The position numbers and the translations under genes were made by a program. The notes under the pieces were generated by a model that saw only the letters and a list, made by a program, of their open reading frames with translations, had not been told where the DNA came from and ran no database searches. Shown here in pieces: positions 38,339-47,575 of a stretch of 64,000 nucleotides of DNA (the stretch's first letter is position 1; each line of letters begins with the position of its first letter). Source of the stretch: Planococcus sp. ISL-110 (lineage in GTDB: Bacteria; Bacillota; Bacilli; Bacillales_A; Planococcaceae); NCBI RefSeq assembly GCF_018613575.1, contig NZ_JAGGPX010000016.1, positions 62,001 through 126,000 of the forward strand, given 5' to 3'.

Positions 38339-39403
38339 TTAATACTCAGTGATAGCGCTCTTTTCTTCCTTTAATAAATTGCAGTCATGCGTAACCATGA
38401 TTTCAACGAGTTCCTCAAACGATGTGGAGGTCGGATTCCATCCAAGCAGCTTTTTCGCTTTCGAAGGATCGCCCAATAACTGCTCGACCTCTGACAAACG
38501 GAAATACTCCGGATTCACTTCAACCACAACTTCACCCGTTTTTGCATTGATGCCTTTCTCGTCAATTCCTTCTCCTTGCCATTCCACTTCGATTCCGGCA
38601 TGTTTGAAGGCCAGTGTCGCAAATTCGCGGACCGTGTGCATTTCCCCTGTCGCAATGACAAAATCCTCAGGCGTATCATGCTGCAGAATCAGCCACATGC
38701 ATTCCACATAATCCTTGGCATAGCCCCAGTCTCGCTTGGCATCGAGGTTGCCCAATAAGATTTTCCCCTGCTTGCCATTGGCGATTCGTGCAACCGCCAT
38801 GGTGATTTTGCGCGTGACGAAAGTTTCACCCCGGCGTTCTGATTCATGGTTGAACAGGATGCCGTTCACCGCGAACATATCGTACGACTCCCGGTAGTTT
38901 TTTGTGATCCAGTAGCCGTATAATTTCGCCACGCCATACGGAGAACGCGGATAAAACGGCGTTGTCTCCTTTTGCGGAACTTCCTGCACTTTGCCGTAAA
39001 GTTCAGATGTGGATGCCTGGTAAATACGCGTCTTTTTTTCCAGCCCCAAAATACGGACAGCTTCCAGAATGCGCAAAGTGCCAATGCCATCAACATCCGC
39101 TGTATATTCAGGTGTTTCAAATGACACCTTCACATGGGACATTGCCGCTAAATTATAGATTTCATCCGGTTTGATTTCACTGATCAGACGGATAATATTG
39201 GAGGTATCGGTCATATCCCCATAATGAATATAAAAGTTCTCGCTCGATTTCAGTTCTTCAATATATAAATGTTCGATACGGCCCGTATTAAAGCTTGAAC
39301 TTCTGCGAATGATGCCATGGACTTCATAGCCTTTCTCCAATAAAAAATCCGATAGAAACGAACCATCCTGCCCGTTAACTCCTGTAATCAATGCCTTTTT
39401 CAT
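38339..39403 (-). CDS. gmd: GDP-mannose 4,6-dehydratase
   Basis: SDR enzyme making GDP-4-keto-6-deoxymannose. 354 residues. NADP site [14 protein letters not shown], then [55 protein letters not shown] with Thr/Ser-Glu, and the YxxxK pair in [11 protein letters not shown]. The C-terminal half has the [18 protein letters not shown] block. Start 39403 has GGGGGAAG; a longer frame to 39460 overlaps fcl. Eleven bases after fcl, so the two are one operon that makes GDP-fucose from the manC product. Confidence 0.95.
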   Translation of the reverse strand: MKKALITGVNGQDGSFLSDFLLEKGYEVHGIIRRSSSFNTGRIEHLYIEELKSSENFYIHYGDMTDTSNIIRLISEIKPDEIYNLAAMSHVKVSFETPEYTADVDGIGTLRILEAVRILGLEKKTRIYQASTSELYGKVQEVPQKETTPFYPRSPYGVAKLYGYWITKNYRESYDMFAVNGILFNHESERRGETFVTRKITMAVARIANGKQGKILLGNLDAKRDWGYAKDYVECMWLILQHDTPEDFVIATGEMHTVREFATLAFKHAGIEVEWQGEGIDEKGINAKTGEVVVEVNPEYFRLSEVEQLLGDPSKAKKLLGWNPTSTSFEELVEIMVTHDCNLLKEEKSAITEY

Positions 39404-39414
39404 AATCTTCCCCC

Positions 39415-40365
39415 TTAATTCGTCAACATTGTATTTTTTTCTATATGTTCCAAAAACCATTTATAAGCCATCTCCAGGCCTTCGTCCAAAGGGATTTTCG
39501 CTTCCCACCCAAGACTCGTCAGCCGGCTGACATCCACCAGTTTTCGGGGAGCGCCATCTGGCTTTGAGGTATTAAAGAGGATTTCCCCCTCATATCCGAC
39601 TGTTTTCCCGATTTTCTCTGCCAGCTCTTTAATGGTGATATCTTTTCCCATGCCGATATTGACCAAGTCGCTGCCACTGTAAGTATTCATCAAATAAATC
39701 GCGGCATCGGCCAAATCATCGGAATACAGGAATTCACGTTTCGGCGTCCCGGTTCCCCATACCTCCACCGTCGGCGTGTTGTGCAATTTAGCCTCGTGGA
39801 ATTTCCGGATCAGCGCCGGCAGAACATGCGAACTGTTTAAATCGAAATTGTCATGAGGACCATACAAATTAGTCGGCATGATGGAAATGAAATTCGTACC
39901 GTATTGCCGATTATAAGATTGGCACATTTTGATGCCGGCTATCTTGGCAATGGCATAAGGTTCGTTGGTCGGCTCGAGTTCCCCGGTCAGGAGCGAATCC
40001 TCTCTCATCGGCTGTGCCGCCAGTTTTGGGTAGATGCATGTACTGCCGAGGAACAGCAGTTTTTTGACACCATTTTGATATGCAGCATCAATAACATTTG
40101 TTTGAATCATCAAATTGTCACGGATAAACTCTGCGGGATAGTCGTTATTCGCTACAATGCCACCCACTTTCGCAGCTGCCAGAAAAACATACTCCGGCTG
40201 TTCTTCTTTAAAGAATTTATCCACCTGATCACGCTTGGTCAGATCCAATTGCTCGCTGGTCCGAAACACAAGATTGGAATAGCCATTGTCCTGCAAATTC
40301 CGCATAATTGCAGAACCCACCAGGCCCCGATGGCCAGCCACATAAATTTTTGAATCTTTCTCCAT
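39415..40365 (-). CDS. fcl: GDP-L-fucose synthase
   Basis: Epimerase-reductase converting GDP-4-keto-6-deoxymannose to GDP-L-fucose. 316 residues: [17 protein letters not shown] (NADP), [40 protein letters not shown] with the catalytic Tyr/Lys, [41 protein letters not shown]. Start has GGTGGGAT upstream and an extended -10 promoter at 40514-40562. First gene of the block that runs through gmd, the glycosyltransferases and the polymerase. Confidence 0.95.
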   Translation of the reverse strand: MEKDSKIYVAGHRGLVGSAIMRNLQDNGYSNLVFRTSEQLDLTKRDQVDKFFKEEQPEYVFLAAAKVGGIVANNDYPAEFIRDNLMIQTNVIDAAYQNGVKKLLFLGSTCIYPKLAAQPMREDSLLTGELEPTNEPYAIAKIAGIKMCQSYNRQYGTNFISIMPTNLYGPHDNFDLNSSHVLPALIRKFHEAKLHNTPTVEVWGTGTPKREFLYSDDLADAAIYLMNTYSGSDLVNIGMGKDITIKELAEKIGKTVGYEGEILFNTSKPDGAPRKLVDVSRLTSLGWEAKIPLDEGLEMAYKWFLEHIEKNTMLTN

Positions 40366-40513
40366 AAATATCCCACCTTTTTTCAGCGTCTGCCATGTAC
40401 AAGTACACGGATGCCGGTATCTGATTTGTGCTTATCTCCGGATTAAATAACCTGAAAACTAAAAACGACCTTATACCCAAGACTATATACTTACTAATCG
40501 ATTTTGTTTTTCC

Positions 40514-40562
40514 ATTCTACCATACAATAGTCTAAATATTACAGATTATTTTGATTATTTGA
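40514..40562 (-). promoter_or_regulatory. Extended -10 promoter upstream of fcl
   Basis: On the minus strand: AAATAATCAAAATAATCTGT, then an AT-rich spacer, then TATGGTAGAATGG, that is TGnTAGAAT. It aligns closely with the regions upstream of the flippase at 49054 and the GT2 gene at 55810. Confidence 0.6.
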
Positions 40563-40703
40563 TATTTTATATTGTCTAGCTGCATTAATTTAATGATTTC
40601 TATATGCGTTAGACTTGAGAATGATCGTTTCATCTACAGCTCTGCCGCCGAGAGGTTTACTCACCTAAATGCGAGCTTCTGTTTTATCATCAACTTATTA
40701 GCA

Positions 40704-40757
40704 GATATAGAGCAAAACAGTGGAGATGCCTGCAGGAAAGCGTCCACCTGCAGCGAA
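40704..40757. repeat. Partial copy of a Bacillales-type dispersed repeat
   Basis: GATATAGAGCAAAACAG-TGGAGATGCCTGC-AGGAAAGCG matches the first 38 bases of the element at 56068-56185 with a few changes, then diverges. Confidence 0.7.
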
Positions 40758-40768
40758 TTCTTCACCCT

Positions 40769-42244
40769 TCACCCCTCTTTAATCGCCGTCCGTTTTTGAA
40801 AAAAACCTTTTACTTCCGCTACCAGTTCGCGTTGGTTCAGGATCATCAGCAACCCGTAGATCAGCCCTCCAATGATTGCATCAATGGCAATGATGCCGAT
40901 TGGCCCAACACCTGTTAACTGGGCATTAATGAGATACAAAGGAGCCAGCATGATGGCTGAGTGGATCATCGGCTTGGCGATCGACATGCTCAATTCACCT
41001 AAACTGTCGCCGATGATATGCCGGATCCGCACAAAATAACTGACATAGAACAGCACCATCCGCAACAGGCCGACCGCTAATGCCACAACGACAATTTCAC
41101 CGGATAAACTGGCAAAGAATACAACAATCGGAACGATGATCAGCTGGACCAATTGCCAATAAAAACTCCATCTCACTTTTCCTACGGCAATAAAGAGGCT
41201 GCCGCTCGGATTGCCCAATGCTTTGAATAATCCGTACAGACAGAGAATCTGGATGATGATGATGCTGTCCGTCCATTCTGCTCCCAGCAAAACCGGGACA
41301 GCGTATGGAGCCACTACAATGACGCCGGCCAATAATGGTGCATTAAAACTGGTCAGCATATTGGTGATCAGCAGATAAGCTTTGCGCAATTTGCTGCTGT
41401 CCAGCTGGATTTTCGAGAACACCGGAAAAGCCACACGATTGATCATGGAGTTTAGTTTCTGGACCGGCTGCATAATCAGGTTCATGGCCATGCTGTAATA
41501 GCCGAGTGCCACGGATCCCAAGGTGATGCCGATAATCACCTGATCGATTTTTGTGGTGAAATAATTGATGCTGGTCGAGCCAAGGCGGTACATGCCGAAT
41601 GATACGAAGCCTTTGATGGCTGCCCAGGAAAAAACGAGCTGCGGTCTGGTTTCCGGGTTGCGGTAACCGCCGATCATCCAGGGTACACTTCTGAACAGTG
41701 ACGTAACGATATGCCCGTACACGAGCGACCAGGCACCAAGACTGGTGAAAGCCGCCAAATAAATGGTCAGCAACACGCCGATGGCTGTCGCCAAAATTTC
41801 ATTTTTAGTAATTTGCGCAAACTCCAGTTTTTTCGTAGCAAGCGTTTGAAACTGCAGGCCGAATGGCAAAATCAGAAAGCTGATGCCCACTACCTGGACC
41901 ATCGCCATCAAACTGGGTTCACCGAACAGCAGCGCAATTACCGGAGCCGCCAGCAATAAGACGATAAACAGCACCAGCCCGACAAAAATCGAAAACCAGT
42001 ACAGGCTCGACAGCTCGACTTTGGAGATTTTCTCTTTTTGGATAATAGCGTCTGTGATGCCCATTTCCAGGAATAATTGCGAAAACTGAATGACAATCTG
42101 CACCATGGCGATCAGCCCGAAAATTTCCGGGCCCAGCACTCTTCCCAAAATCAGCAGTTGGGCAATTTGCAGGACACTGGTCACGAGCATCGCGATTGAA
42201 GTAAGTTTCACGCTGTTCACTGCTTGATTTTTTAAAGATGCCAT
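40769..42244 (-). CDS. MOP-family polysaccharide flippase (Wzx-type, first)
   Basis: 491-residue protein with about fourteen hydrophobic helices, polysaccharide transport subfamily of the MOP superfamily (WzxC/TuaB-like). Typical start: SVKLTSIAMLVTSVLQIAQLLILGRVLGPEIFGLIAM; later FSQLFLEMGITDAIIQ, then DQVIIGITLGSVALGYYSMAMNL and RVAFPVFSKIQLD. It would flip undecaprenyl-linked repeat units outward. Start has AGAGGAATG; 21 bp after the kinase-fusion gene, so cotranscribed. It is less similar to the other two flippases (47576, 53343) than they are to each other. Confidence 0.9.
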   Translation of the reverse strand: MASLKNQAVNSVKLTSIAMLVTSVLQIAQLLILGRVLGPEIFGLIAMVQIVIQFSQLFLEMGITDAIIQKEKISKVELSSLYWFSIFVGLVLFIVLLLAAPVIALLFGEPSLMAMVQVVGISFLILPFGLQFQTLATKKLEFAQITKNEILATAIGVLLTIYLAAFTSLGAWSLVYGHIVTSLFRSVPWMIGGYRNPETRPQLVFSWAAIKGFVSFGMYRLGSTSINYFTTKIDQVIIGITLGSVALGYYSMAMNLIMQPVQKLNSMINRVAFPVFSKIQLDSSKLRKAYLLITNMLTSFNAPLLAGVIVVAPYAVPVLLGAEWTDSIIIIQILCLYGLFKALGNPSGSLFIAVGKVRWSFYWQLVQLIIVPIVVFFASLSGEIVVVALAVGLLRMVLFYVSYFVRIRHIIGDSLGELSMSIAKPMIHSAIMLAPLYLINAQLTGVGPIGIIAIDAIIGGLIYGLLMILNQRELVAEVKGFFQKRTAIKEG

Positions 42245-42265
42245 AGGCCATTCCTCTAATCGCGT

Positions 42266-44380
42266 TTAATATAAAATCTTTTTCCACATATTCCGGCGTT
42301 GCTTCGGAAATATTCCATACGGCCGGTCTTCCGCAAAATCTTCCGGAAATCCGTTCAAGTCAAATGAATCTCGGACATTCGGCGGCCGCTCTTCGTATTG
42401 ATATAGAAACTCGAAATCAATGACCTTCAATCCTTCAGACGTCAGCAGAATATTCCCCGGGTGGAAATCGATCAGCGCATAGCCTTTGTTATAGAAAAAT
42501 TCGTTGATGCTGAAAATTTCCTGTTTATGCTTGCGTTTCAGAATCTGCTTTTTGATGTGCCAGCTTTCTGTCACTTTACGAGTCTTCAGATAAGGAACAA
42601 TGATGTAATTCTCTCCGCTTTCGATCAGCTTCGGAATAAATTCGCATTCCTTGCTCAATTCCCCGTAAACGAATTTTTCACGTTCCAAAAACCGTTCCTT
42701 GCCGGCTTTATAGGTTTTTTTCACCGCTCGCTTTCCGTGGTATTCAATGACCTCCACCTTGGCGCGCCGCTTTTTTTCGGACACATCCGCAATCACTTTT
42801 TCCTGAGTCCGGTAAGCTCTGTCCCAGTCCGTGACAATGGTTTTGATTTCTTGGAGAAGATCTGGAGTGACAGCAGCGATGTAATCCAAAGCCTCAATTT
42901 CATCATCTGCGCTGTGAAGCGGATTGGCTCGTTCTTCTTTCGATAAGGAGAAATTGATCTCCGACCGCAGCTGCTCTTTCAGCAAATAATGCTCGTTCGA
43001 AACATGCGGATATTTTTTCTTCATTTTTGCACCTAGCGGTTTGGGATGATAATCATACATGATCAGCAAAGTGGCAGGCTTGCCGCCGCTCACCGGCCAT
43101 GGGCCCTGCCCCCAATTGCCGCCTCTCATGCTCTGGGCAGCGTTTCTTTTCTGCTCTTCATCCAGTTCGACTGCACGGATGAGGCATAGGCCGTTCCGCT
43201 CGAACCAGTCAATGATTTTAGGGGTCAACTGCCGTTCCTCCGCCCATTCCCGAACGACAAACACCATCAATTCTCCATCTTTTTCGAAATTATGCTCATT
43301 TGATTTGATGATGGACTCCAGCCAGTTGCCGCTGACACCGATTAGTTTCCGGATGGTGTCTGTCGATGGCGCCCAGCCTTCTTCTTCCAGGAAATGATGG
43401 AAAGACTCCAGGCTAATTTCGTTCAGTTCGTTGCCCGTCTCTTGCGCCAGCTGCCGAAGAACCCCAGGATAATCGTGGTCCTGCGGAATTTTTTTGACAG
43501 CGCCTCCCGGCTTGGCGGGAATTCCCGACTTCTCGCCTTTGTGATAAACCGCATGGTACATCAGGCTGAGGAAATAATGTCGCTTAGACGGAACGGAATA
43601 CTTGCCGTTCCACAATTCCCGTTGGTCCAATATCGTTTCAGCGATATAAGGAGGATAGTAGGCGATGTTCTTGAAGTTGCTTCCCGGCAGACCGCCCACG
43701 CTGTAAATATCAAACGGCAAAATGCCGATCCTTTCGTTCAATAGGTCCCGGACCTTTTCGATATGTTCATCTGAAATCAATAGATCCACGTCTTCATTCA
43801 GGTCCAGAAAAGGCAGTTCATCAAACCAGCGCAAAATCACATAATCGAGCTCTCGTTCATTGAGAAGCTCAAAGAAGTTCTCAAGCCCGAGTTCAGGTGA
43901 CAGGTATTGCCGCGCTGCCTTTTCTTTTTGGTGATCTCGCTTGAAGATGATGCCCGTCCGGGTTACCCCCGAACTGTCGCAAAAATCCTCAAAACGGAAA
44001 TCCCATTTTTTCTTACGAGCCAGCTTGTAAGCCCAAAGCGGCAGAAAGCTGGCCCGATCAATTATTTTGGAAGGAATAAAAAGGATCAGATCGGCTGAAG
44101 AATGAAAAGCATTTTTCAAATCCATAAAATCAGCCCTATTAATGATCAGCACTTCTGCGTTATTTTTATAGGTCAAGGTTTTTTCCTTTGCGTAATACAG
44201 GTCTGGATCCCTTTGGCTGCCTGGATTCCCTGTGCAGATTCCAAGATAATTGCCATAGCCGGAAGCGGCCAGCTGTTTTTTCAGATTGCTGGTTTCAGCA
44301 TTGTACTCCAATACTTTCACTGTTTGTGTTTGCGGGTATGAAGCCCTTATAAATTCACTGATTGTCGTCCCTATTGCCAT
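42266..44380 (-). CDS. Multidomain protein: nucleotidyltransferase, NDK-like and APH-like kinase domains
   Basis: 704 residues, not a family I can name. Residues 1-150 look alpha/beta (VKVLEYNAET, NAEVLIINRADF, ADLILFIPSKII), perhaps a degenerate nucleotide- or SAM-binding domain. Residues 165-350 resemble MNT-type nucleotidyltransferases: VILRWFDELPFLDLNEDVDL with D197 and D199 as metal ligands. Residues 370-515 resemble nucleoside diphosphate kinase: ELMVFVVREW at the start, RGGNWGQGPWP, and NPLHSADDEIEA, where N486 and H489 match the NxxHxSD active-site motif. Residues 545-704 resemble APH/LPS-kinase folds: AVKKTY (Lys), DFHPGNILL (D638, N643), VIDFEF (D655). Lies between rfbB and a flippase, 21-48 bp spacings. 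Likely modifies the polymer or its lipid carrier with phosphate; this is inference. Confidence 0.6.
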   Translation of the reverse strand: MAIGTTISEFIRASYPQTQTVKVLEYNAETSNLKKQLAASGYGNYLGICTGNPGSQRDPDLYYAKEKTLTYKNNAEVLIINRADFMDLKNAFHSSADLILFIPSKIIDRASFLPLWAYKLARKKKWDFRFEDFCDSSGVTRTGIIFKRDHQKEKAARQYLSPELGLENFFELLNERELDYVILRWFDELPFLDLNEDVDLLISDEHIEKVRDLLNERIGILPFDIYSVGGLPGSNFKNIAYYPPYIAETILDQRELWNGKYSVPSKRHYFLSLMYHAVYHKGEKSGIPAKPGGAVKKIPQDHDYPGVLRQLAQETGNELNEISLESFHHFLEEEGWAPSTDTIRKLIGVSGNWLESIIKSNEHNFEKDGELMVFVVREWAEERQLTPKIIDWFERNGLCLIRAVELDEEQKRNAAQSMRGGNWGQGPWPVSGGKPATLLIMYDYHPKPLGAKMKKKYPHVSNEHYLLKEQLRSEINFSLSKEERANPLHSADDEIEALDYIAAVTPDLLQEIKTIVTDWDRAYRTQEKVIADVSEKKRRAKVEVIEYHGKRAVKKTYKAGKERFLEREKFVYGELSKECEFIPKLIESGENYIIVPYLKTRKVTESWHIKKQILKRKHKQEIFSINEFFYNKGYALIDFHPGNILLTSEGLKVIDFEFLYQYEERPPNVRDSFDLNGFPEDFAEDRPYGIFPKQRRNMWKKILY

Positions 44381-44428
44381 TCCCCTATTCCCCCTTGTCC
44401 ACCGGCACCTGCGGCAGTCCGCATCCTA

Positions 44429-45445
44429 TCATTTAGGCGCGTATTGCCTGTCGAAATACTGCTGGTATTCGCCGCTGATGATTTGTTCCCACCAGTCCTT
44501 GTTTTCCAGAAACCAATCGACTGTTTGGGCGATTCCTGCTTCGAAATCGTAGACCGGACTCCAGCCCAGCCCTTCGATTTTAGTCGGATCAATTGCATAC
44601 CGTTTGTCATGGCCCAGCCGATCTTTGACAAATTCGATCAGGTCTTCCGATTTGCCTAAAGCCTGAATGATGGCGCGCACCACATCCAGATTTGTCTGCT
44701 CGTTATGGCCGCCGATATTATACACTTCACCAATTTTTCCGTCGTGCATCACCAAATCGATCGCCGAACAATGGTCCAGTACATGCAGCCAGTCTCGGAC
44801 ATTTTTGCCATCGCCGTAAACCGGAACTTTCTGGTCATTCAACACCCGCGAAATCGTCAGCGGAATCAGCTTCTCCGGAAAATGGTAAGGCCCGTAGTTA
44901 TTGGAGCAGCGCGTAATATTGACCGGCAGTCCGTAAGTTTCATAATAAGCCCTGACCAAAAGATCCGAGGATGCTTTGCTGGCACTGTAGGGGCTGTTTG
45001 GCTGCAGCGGCGTACTTTCCGTAAAGAAAGTCGTCGGATCAAACTCCAACTCCCCGTACACTTCATCGGTCGACACATGGACGAACTTCTTGATGTTTGA
45101 CCGTTTGGCAGCATCAAGCAATACCTGTGTCCCCAAAACATTCGTCCGGATAAAAATCTCCGGATCCGTAATTGACCGGTCGACGTGGCTTTCTGCTGCA
45201 AAATGGACAATATAGCTGAAATCCACCTGTTCGAACAATTCGCTGACCGCCTGGCGATCGGCAATGTCAATATGGACAAAGCTGTAGTTCTCCTCATTTT
45301 CAATTTTTTGGTGCTTGGTCAGATCTCCTGCATAAGTCAGCAAATCCAAATTATAAATATGGTACTGCGGATATTTATCGATCATGTATTGGACAAAATT
45401 CCCTCCAATAAAACCTGCTCCGCCAGTCACAAGTAGATTTTCCAT
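44429..45445 (-). CDS. rfbB: dTDP-glucose 4,6-dehydratase
   Basis: Makes dTDP-4-keto-6-deoxyglucose. 338 residues: NAD site LLVTGGAGFIGGNFVQYM, LTYAGDLTKHQ, HFAAESHVDRSITDP, HVSTDEVYGELE (catalytic Asp-Glu), SPYSASKASSDLLVRAYYETYGLP with the YxxxK pair, RCSNNYGPYHFPEKLIP, GDGKNVRDWLHV, DRLGHDKRYAID. Start 45445 has AAAGGGGC. It follows rfbA by 13 bp. Because neither rfbC nor rfbD is in the window, the product probably goes to the aminotransferase gene 46385-47536. Confidence 0.95.
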   Translation of the reverse strand: MENLLVTGGAGFIGGNFVQYMIDKYPQYHIYNLDLLTYAGDLTKHQKIENEENYSFVHIDIADRQAVSELFEQVDFSYIVHFAAESHVDRSITDPEIFIRTNVLGTQVLLDAAKRSNIKKFVHVSTDEVYGELEFDPTTFFTESTPLQPNSPYSASKASSDLLVRAYYETYGLPVNITRCSNNYGPYHFPEKLIPLTISRVLNDQKVPVYGDGKNVRDWLHVLDHCSAIDLVMHDGKIGEVYNIGGHNEQTNLDVVRAIIQALGKSEDLIEFVKDRLGHDKRYAIDPTKIEGLGWSPVYDFEAGIAQTVDWFLENKDWWEQIISGEYQQYFDRQYAPK

Positions 45446-45458
45446 ACGGACGCCCCTT

Positions 45459-46367
45459 TTACGATTTATTAGGTAACAGCGATTTATTAGGCAACAGCGA
45501 TTTTTCAGAAGCAATATCCAGCAGATACTGGCCATAATCCGTCTTTTTCAAAGGCTGTGCCAGTTCAATCAACTGCGATTGGCTGATATACCCTTTTCGA
45601 TAGGCGATTTCTTCCAGGCAGGCAACATACAGCCCCTGCCGTTTCTGGATGGCTTCCACGAAATTGGAAGCTTCCAAGAGAGCTTCGTGTGTTCCTGTAT
45701 CCAGCCATGCCAGCCCCCGGCCCATGATATTGACCTGCAATTCGCCCCGTTTCATGTACTCATCAACGACAGAGGTGATCTCTTTTTCCCCGCGTGCCGA
45801 AGGAGCGACACCTTTAGCGATTTCGACGACTTCATTATCAAAGAAATAGAGACCCGGAATCGCATAGGAGGATTTGGGCTGCTCTGGTTTTTCTTCAATG
45901 GAGATGACGTTCATTTCATCATCCACTTCCACCACACCATAGGCTCTCGGATCTGCTACATGGCAGCCGAAAATGATGCTGCCTTTTGTCAGCTCAGCCG
46001 ATTCCTGCAGCCGGCTCCCGAAATCCGATCCGTAAAAGACATTGTCGCCGAGCACCAGTGCAACAGGTGAATCACCGATAAAGCTCTCGCCGATCGTAAA
46101 CGCTTCAGCCAACCCGTTCGGTTCTTCCTGTATCGCATATTCGAGCTTGATGCCCAATTTTTGGCCGTTGCCGAGCAGGCTCAAAAATCCGGAGATGTCC
46201 CGTGGCGTTGAAATGATCAAGACTTCCTTGATTCCCGCAAGCATCAAAACAGACAGCGGGTAATAAATCATCGGTTTATCGTATACAGGCAGCATTTGCT
46301 TTGAAATCGATTTGGTCAACGGATAAAGGCGCGTTCCCGTCCCACCAGCTAAAATTATCCCTTTCAT
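45459..46367 (-). CDS. rfbA: Glucose-1-phosphate thymidylyltransferase
   Basis: Makes dTDP-glucose. 302 residues: [87 protein letters not shown]. Its last residues repeat ([13 protein letters not shown]) because of an 18-bp tandem duplication at 45463-45498. ATG 46367 or 46370 both fit the GAGG site. Starts the dTDP-sugar pair with rfbB. Confidence 0.95.
   Translation of the reverse strand: MKGIILAGGTGTRLYPLTKSISKQMLPVYDKPMIYYPLSVLMLAGIKEVLIISTPRDISGFLSLLGNGQKLGIKLEYAIQEEPNGLAEAFTIGESFIGDSPVALVLGDNVFYGSDFGSRLQESAELTKGSIIFGCHVADPRAYGVVEVDDEMNVISIEEKPEQPKSSYAIPGLYFFDNEVVEIAKGVAPSARGEKEITSVVDEYMKRGELQVNIMGRGLAWLDTGTHEALLEASNFVEAIQKRQGLYVACLEEIAYRKGYISQSQLIELAQPLKKTDYGQYLLDIASEKSLLPNKSLLPNKS
45463..45498. 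repeat. 18-bp tandem duplication in the 3' end of rfbA
   Basis: Two adjoining copies of GATTTATTAGGYAACAGC, differing at one base, encode LLPNKS twice at the C-terminus. A partial third unit (GATTTTT) follows. Confidence 0.9.
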
Positions 46368-46384
46368 CATAGATCCCTCATTTC

Positions 46385-47536
46385 TTAGATTTGAGATAAA
46401 CTCCTCTGAGTTACGTGCAGTTCCCGGATGATGCCGCAGATGGCCTCGACGGATTCAATCGGCAAGTCCCCATAATAGGGCATCGCCAGCACCTGCTGAA
46501 CCGCCTGTTGGGCATGCGGAAGATTTTCCGGCCTTGCAGACGGCAGTTCGCTGTACCATTCAAAGTCGCTGCATAAAGGAGAAAAATACTTTCTCGCAAA
46601 TACATTGTATTTCTGGAGTTCCTGGTGCACCGCATCTCTCGATTGGCCAAATGCCGCTTCATCGATTCCAATAACAAAATACTGGTAGCTGCTGGATTCA
46701 TCTTCAAGAGTCGTCAAAACCCGGATGCCGTCAATATCCGCCAGGTTCTCTTCGTAGGCTTTTTTGATGGCGTGGCGCTTACTTCGCTCTTCCGGCAGTA
46801 CCTTCAGCACTTCAAGACCAACTCCCGCCTGGACTTCATTCATTTTGGCGTTCAGACCGGACAGCACCACTTCCTCGGCATTGGCGAGCCCGAAGTTTCT
46901 CAGCAGTTCCAGCTGTTTGTCGAGCGCCGGATCGCTATAGGTCAAAGCCCCACCTTCAATGGTATTGAACAGCTTTGTCGCATGGAAACTGAACATCGTC
47001 ATATCCCCGAAGCGGCTGACGGGTACGCCGTTTATCTTGGATCCGAAGGCATGGGCCCCATCGTAAATCACTTTCAGCCCGTGCTTATCGGCTATCGCCT
47101 GGATCTTTTCCACATCGCATGGGTTGCCGAATACATGGACTCCCAGAATGGCGCTGGTTTTTTCGGTGATCAATGCTTCGATCTTATCGGCATCGATGTT
47201 GAAGGTCACCGGGTCGATGTCGCAAAAAACAGGTGTCAGGTTGTTCCAGTCAAGCGCCTGCACCGTTGCAGGAAATGTAAACGGCGTCGTGATGACTTCA
47301 CCTGTCAGCTTCAAGGCTTTCAAGCCCAGCAGCAAAGCCATAGTTCCATTGGAGAACATCGAGATGTGGCCAACCCCCAGGTATTCTTTGAGTTGGCGGC
47401 TCAATTCGGCATGCTGCGCGCCGAAATTCGTCAATTGCTTGCTGTCCCATACCTTTTTTATACGTTCCGTGACATCAGTGATATCCGGCAATAAGGGACG
47501 TGTAACATAAATCGGTTGTTCAAAAGCTTTAGCCAT
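46385..47536 (-). CDS. DegT/DnrJ/EryC1/StrS-family sugar aminotransferase
   Basis: PLP enzyme of 383 residues that aminates a keto-sugar nucleotide. Motifs: [93 protein letters not shown], and the PLP lysine in [16 protein letters not shown]. The close neighbours rfbA and rfbB supply dTDP-4-keto-6-deoxyglucose, and the sequence pattern is that of VioA-type enzymes, so dTDP-4-amino-4,6-dideoxyglucose (viosamine) is the likely product; the 3-amino isomer would need an isomerase that is not seen. Start 47536 has GGGAGGG. Confidence 0.85.
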   Translation of the reverse strand: MAKAFEQPIYVTRPLLPDITDVTERIKKVWDSKQLTNFGAQHAELSRQLKEYLGVGHISMFSNGTMALLLGLKALKLTGEVITTPFTFPATVQALDWNNLTPVFCDIDPVTFNIDADKIEALITEKTSAILGVHVFGNPCDVEKIQAIADKHGLKVIYDGAHAFGSKINGVPVSRFGDMTMFSFHATKLFNTIEGGALTYSDPALDKQLELLRNFGLANAEEVVLSGLNAKMNEVQAGVGLEVLKVLPEERSKRHAIKKAYEENLADIDGIRVLTTLEDESSSYQYFVIGIDEAAFGQSRDAVHQELQKYNVFARKYFSPLCSDFEWYSELPSARPENLPHAQQAVQQVLAMPYYGDLPIESVEAICGIIRELHVTQRSLSQI

Positions 47537-47575
47537 TCTATTCCCTCCCAGGGTACGAATCTGTATTCCCACAAT

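Larger units (their letters stand above)
40366..40768. other. Intergenic region with promoter and partial dispersed repeat
   Basis: Carries the fcl promoter (40514-40562) and a partial copy of the dispersed repeat at 40704-40757. No gene seen. Confidence 0.6.

Noticed and set aside
46625-47494. Long plus-strand frame of 289 codons opposite the aminotransferase gene
   Set aside because: The minus-strand frame encodes a complete DegT-family enzyme with PLP lysine; the plus frame resembles nothing.
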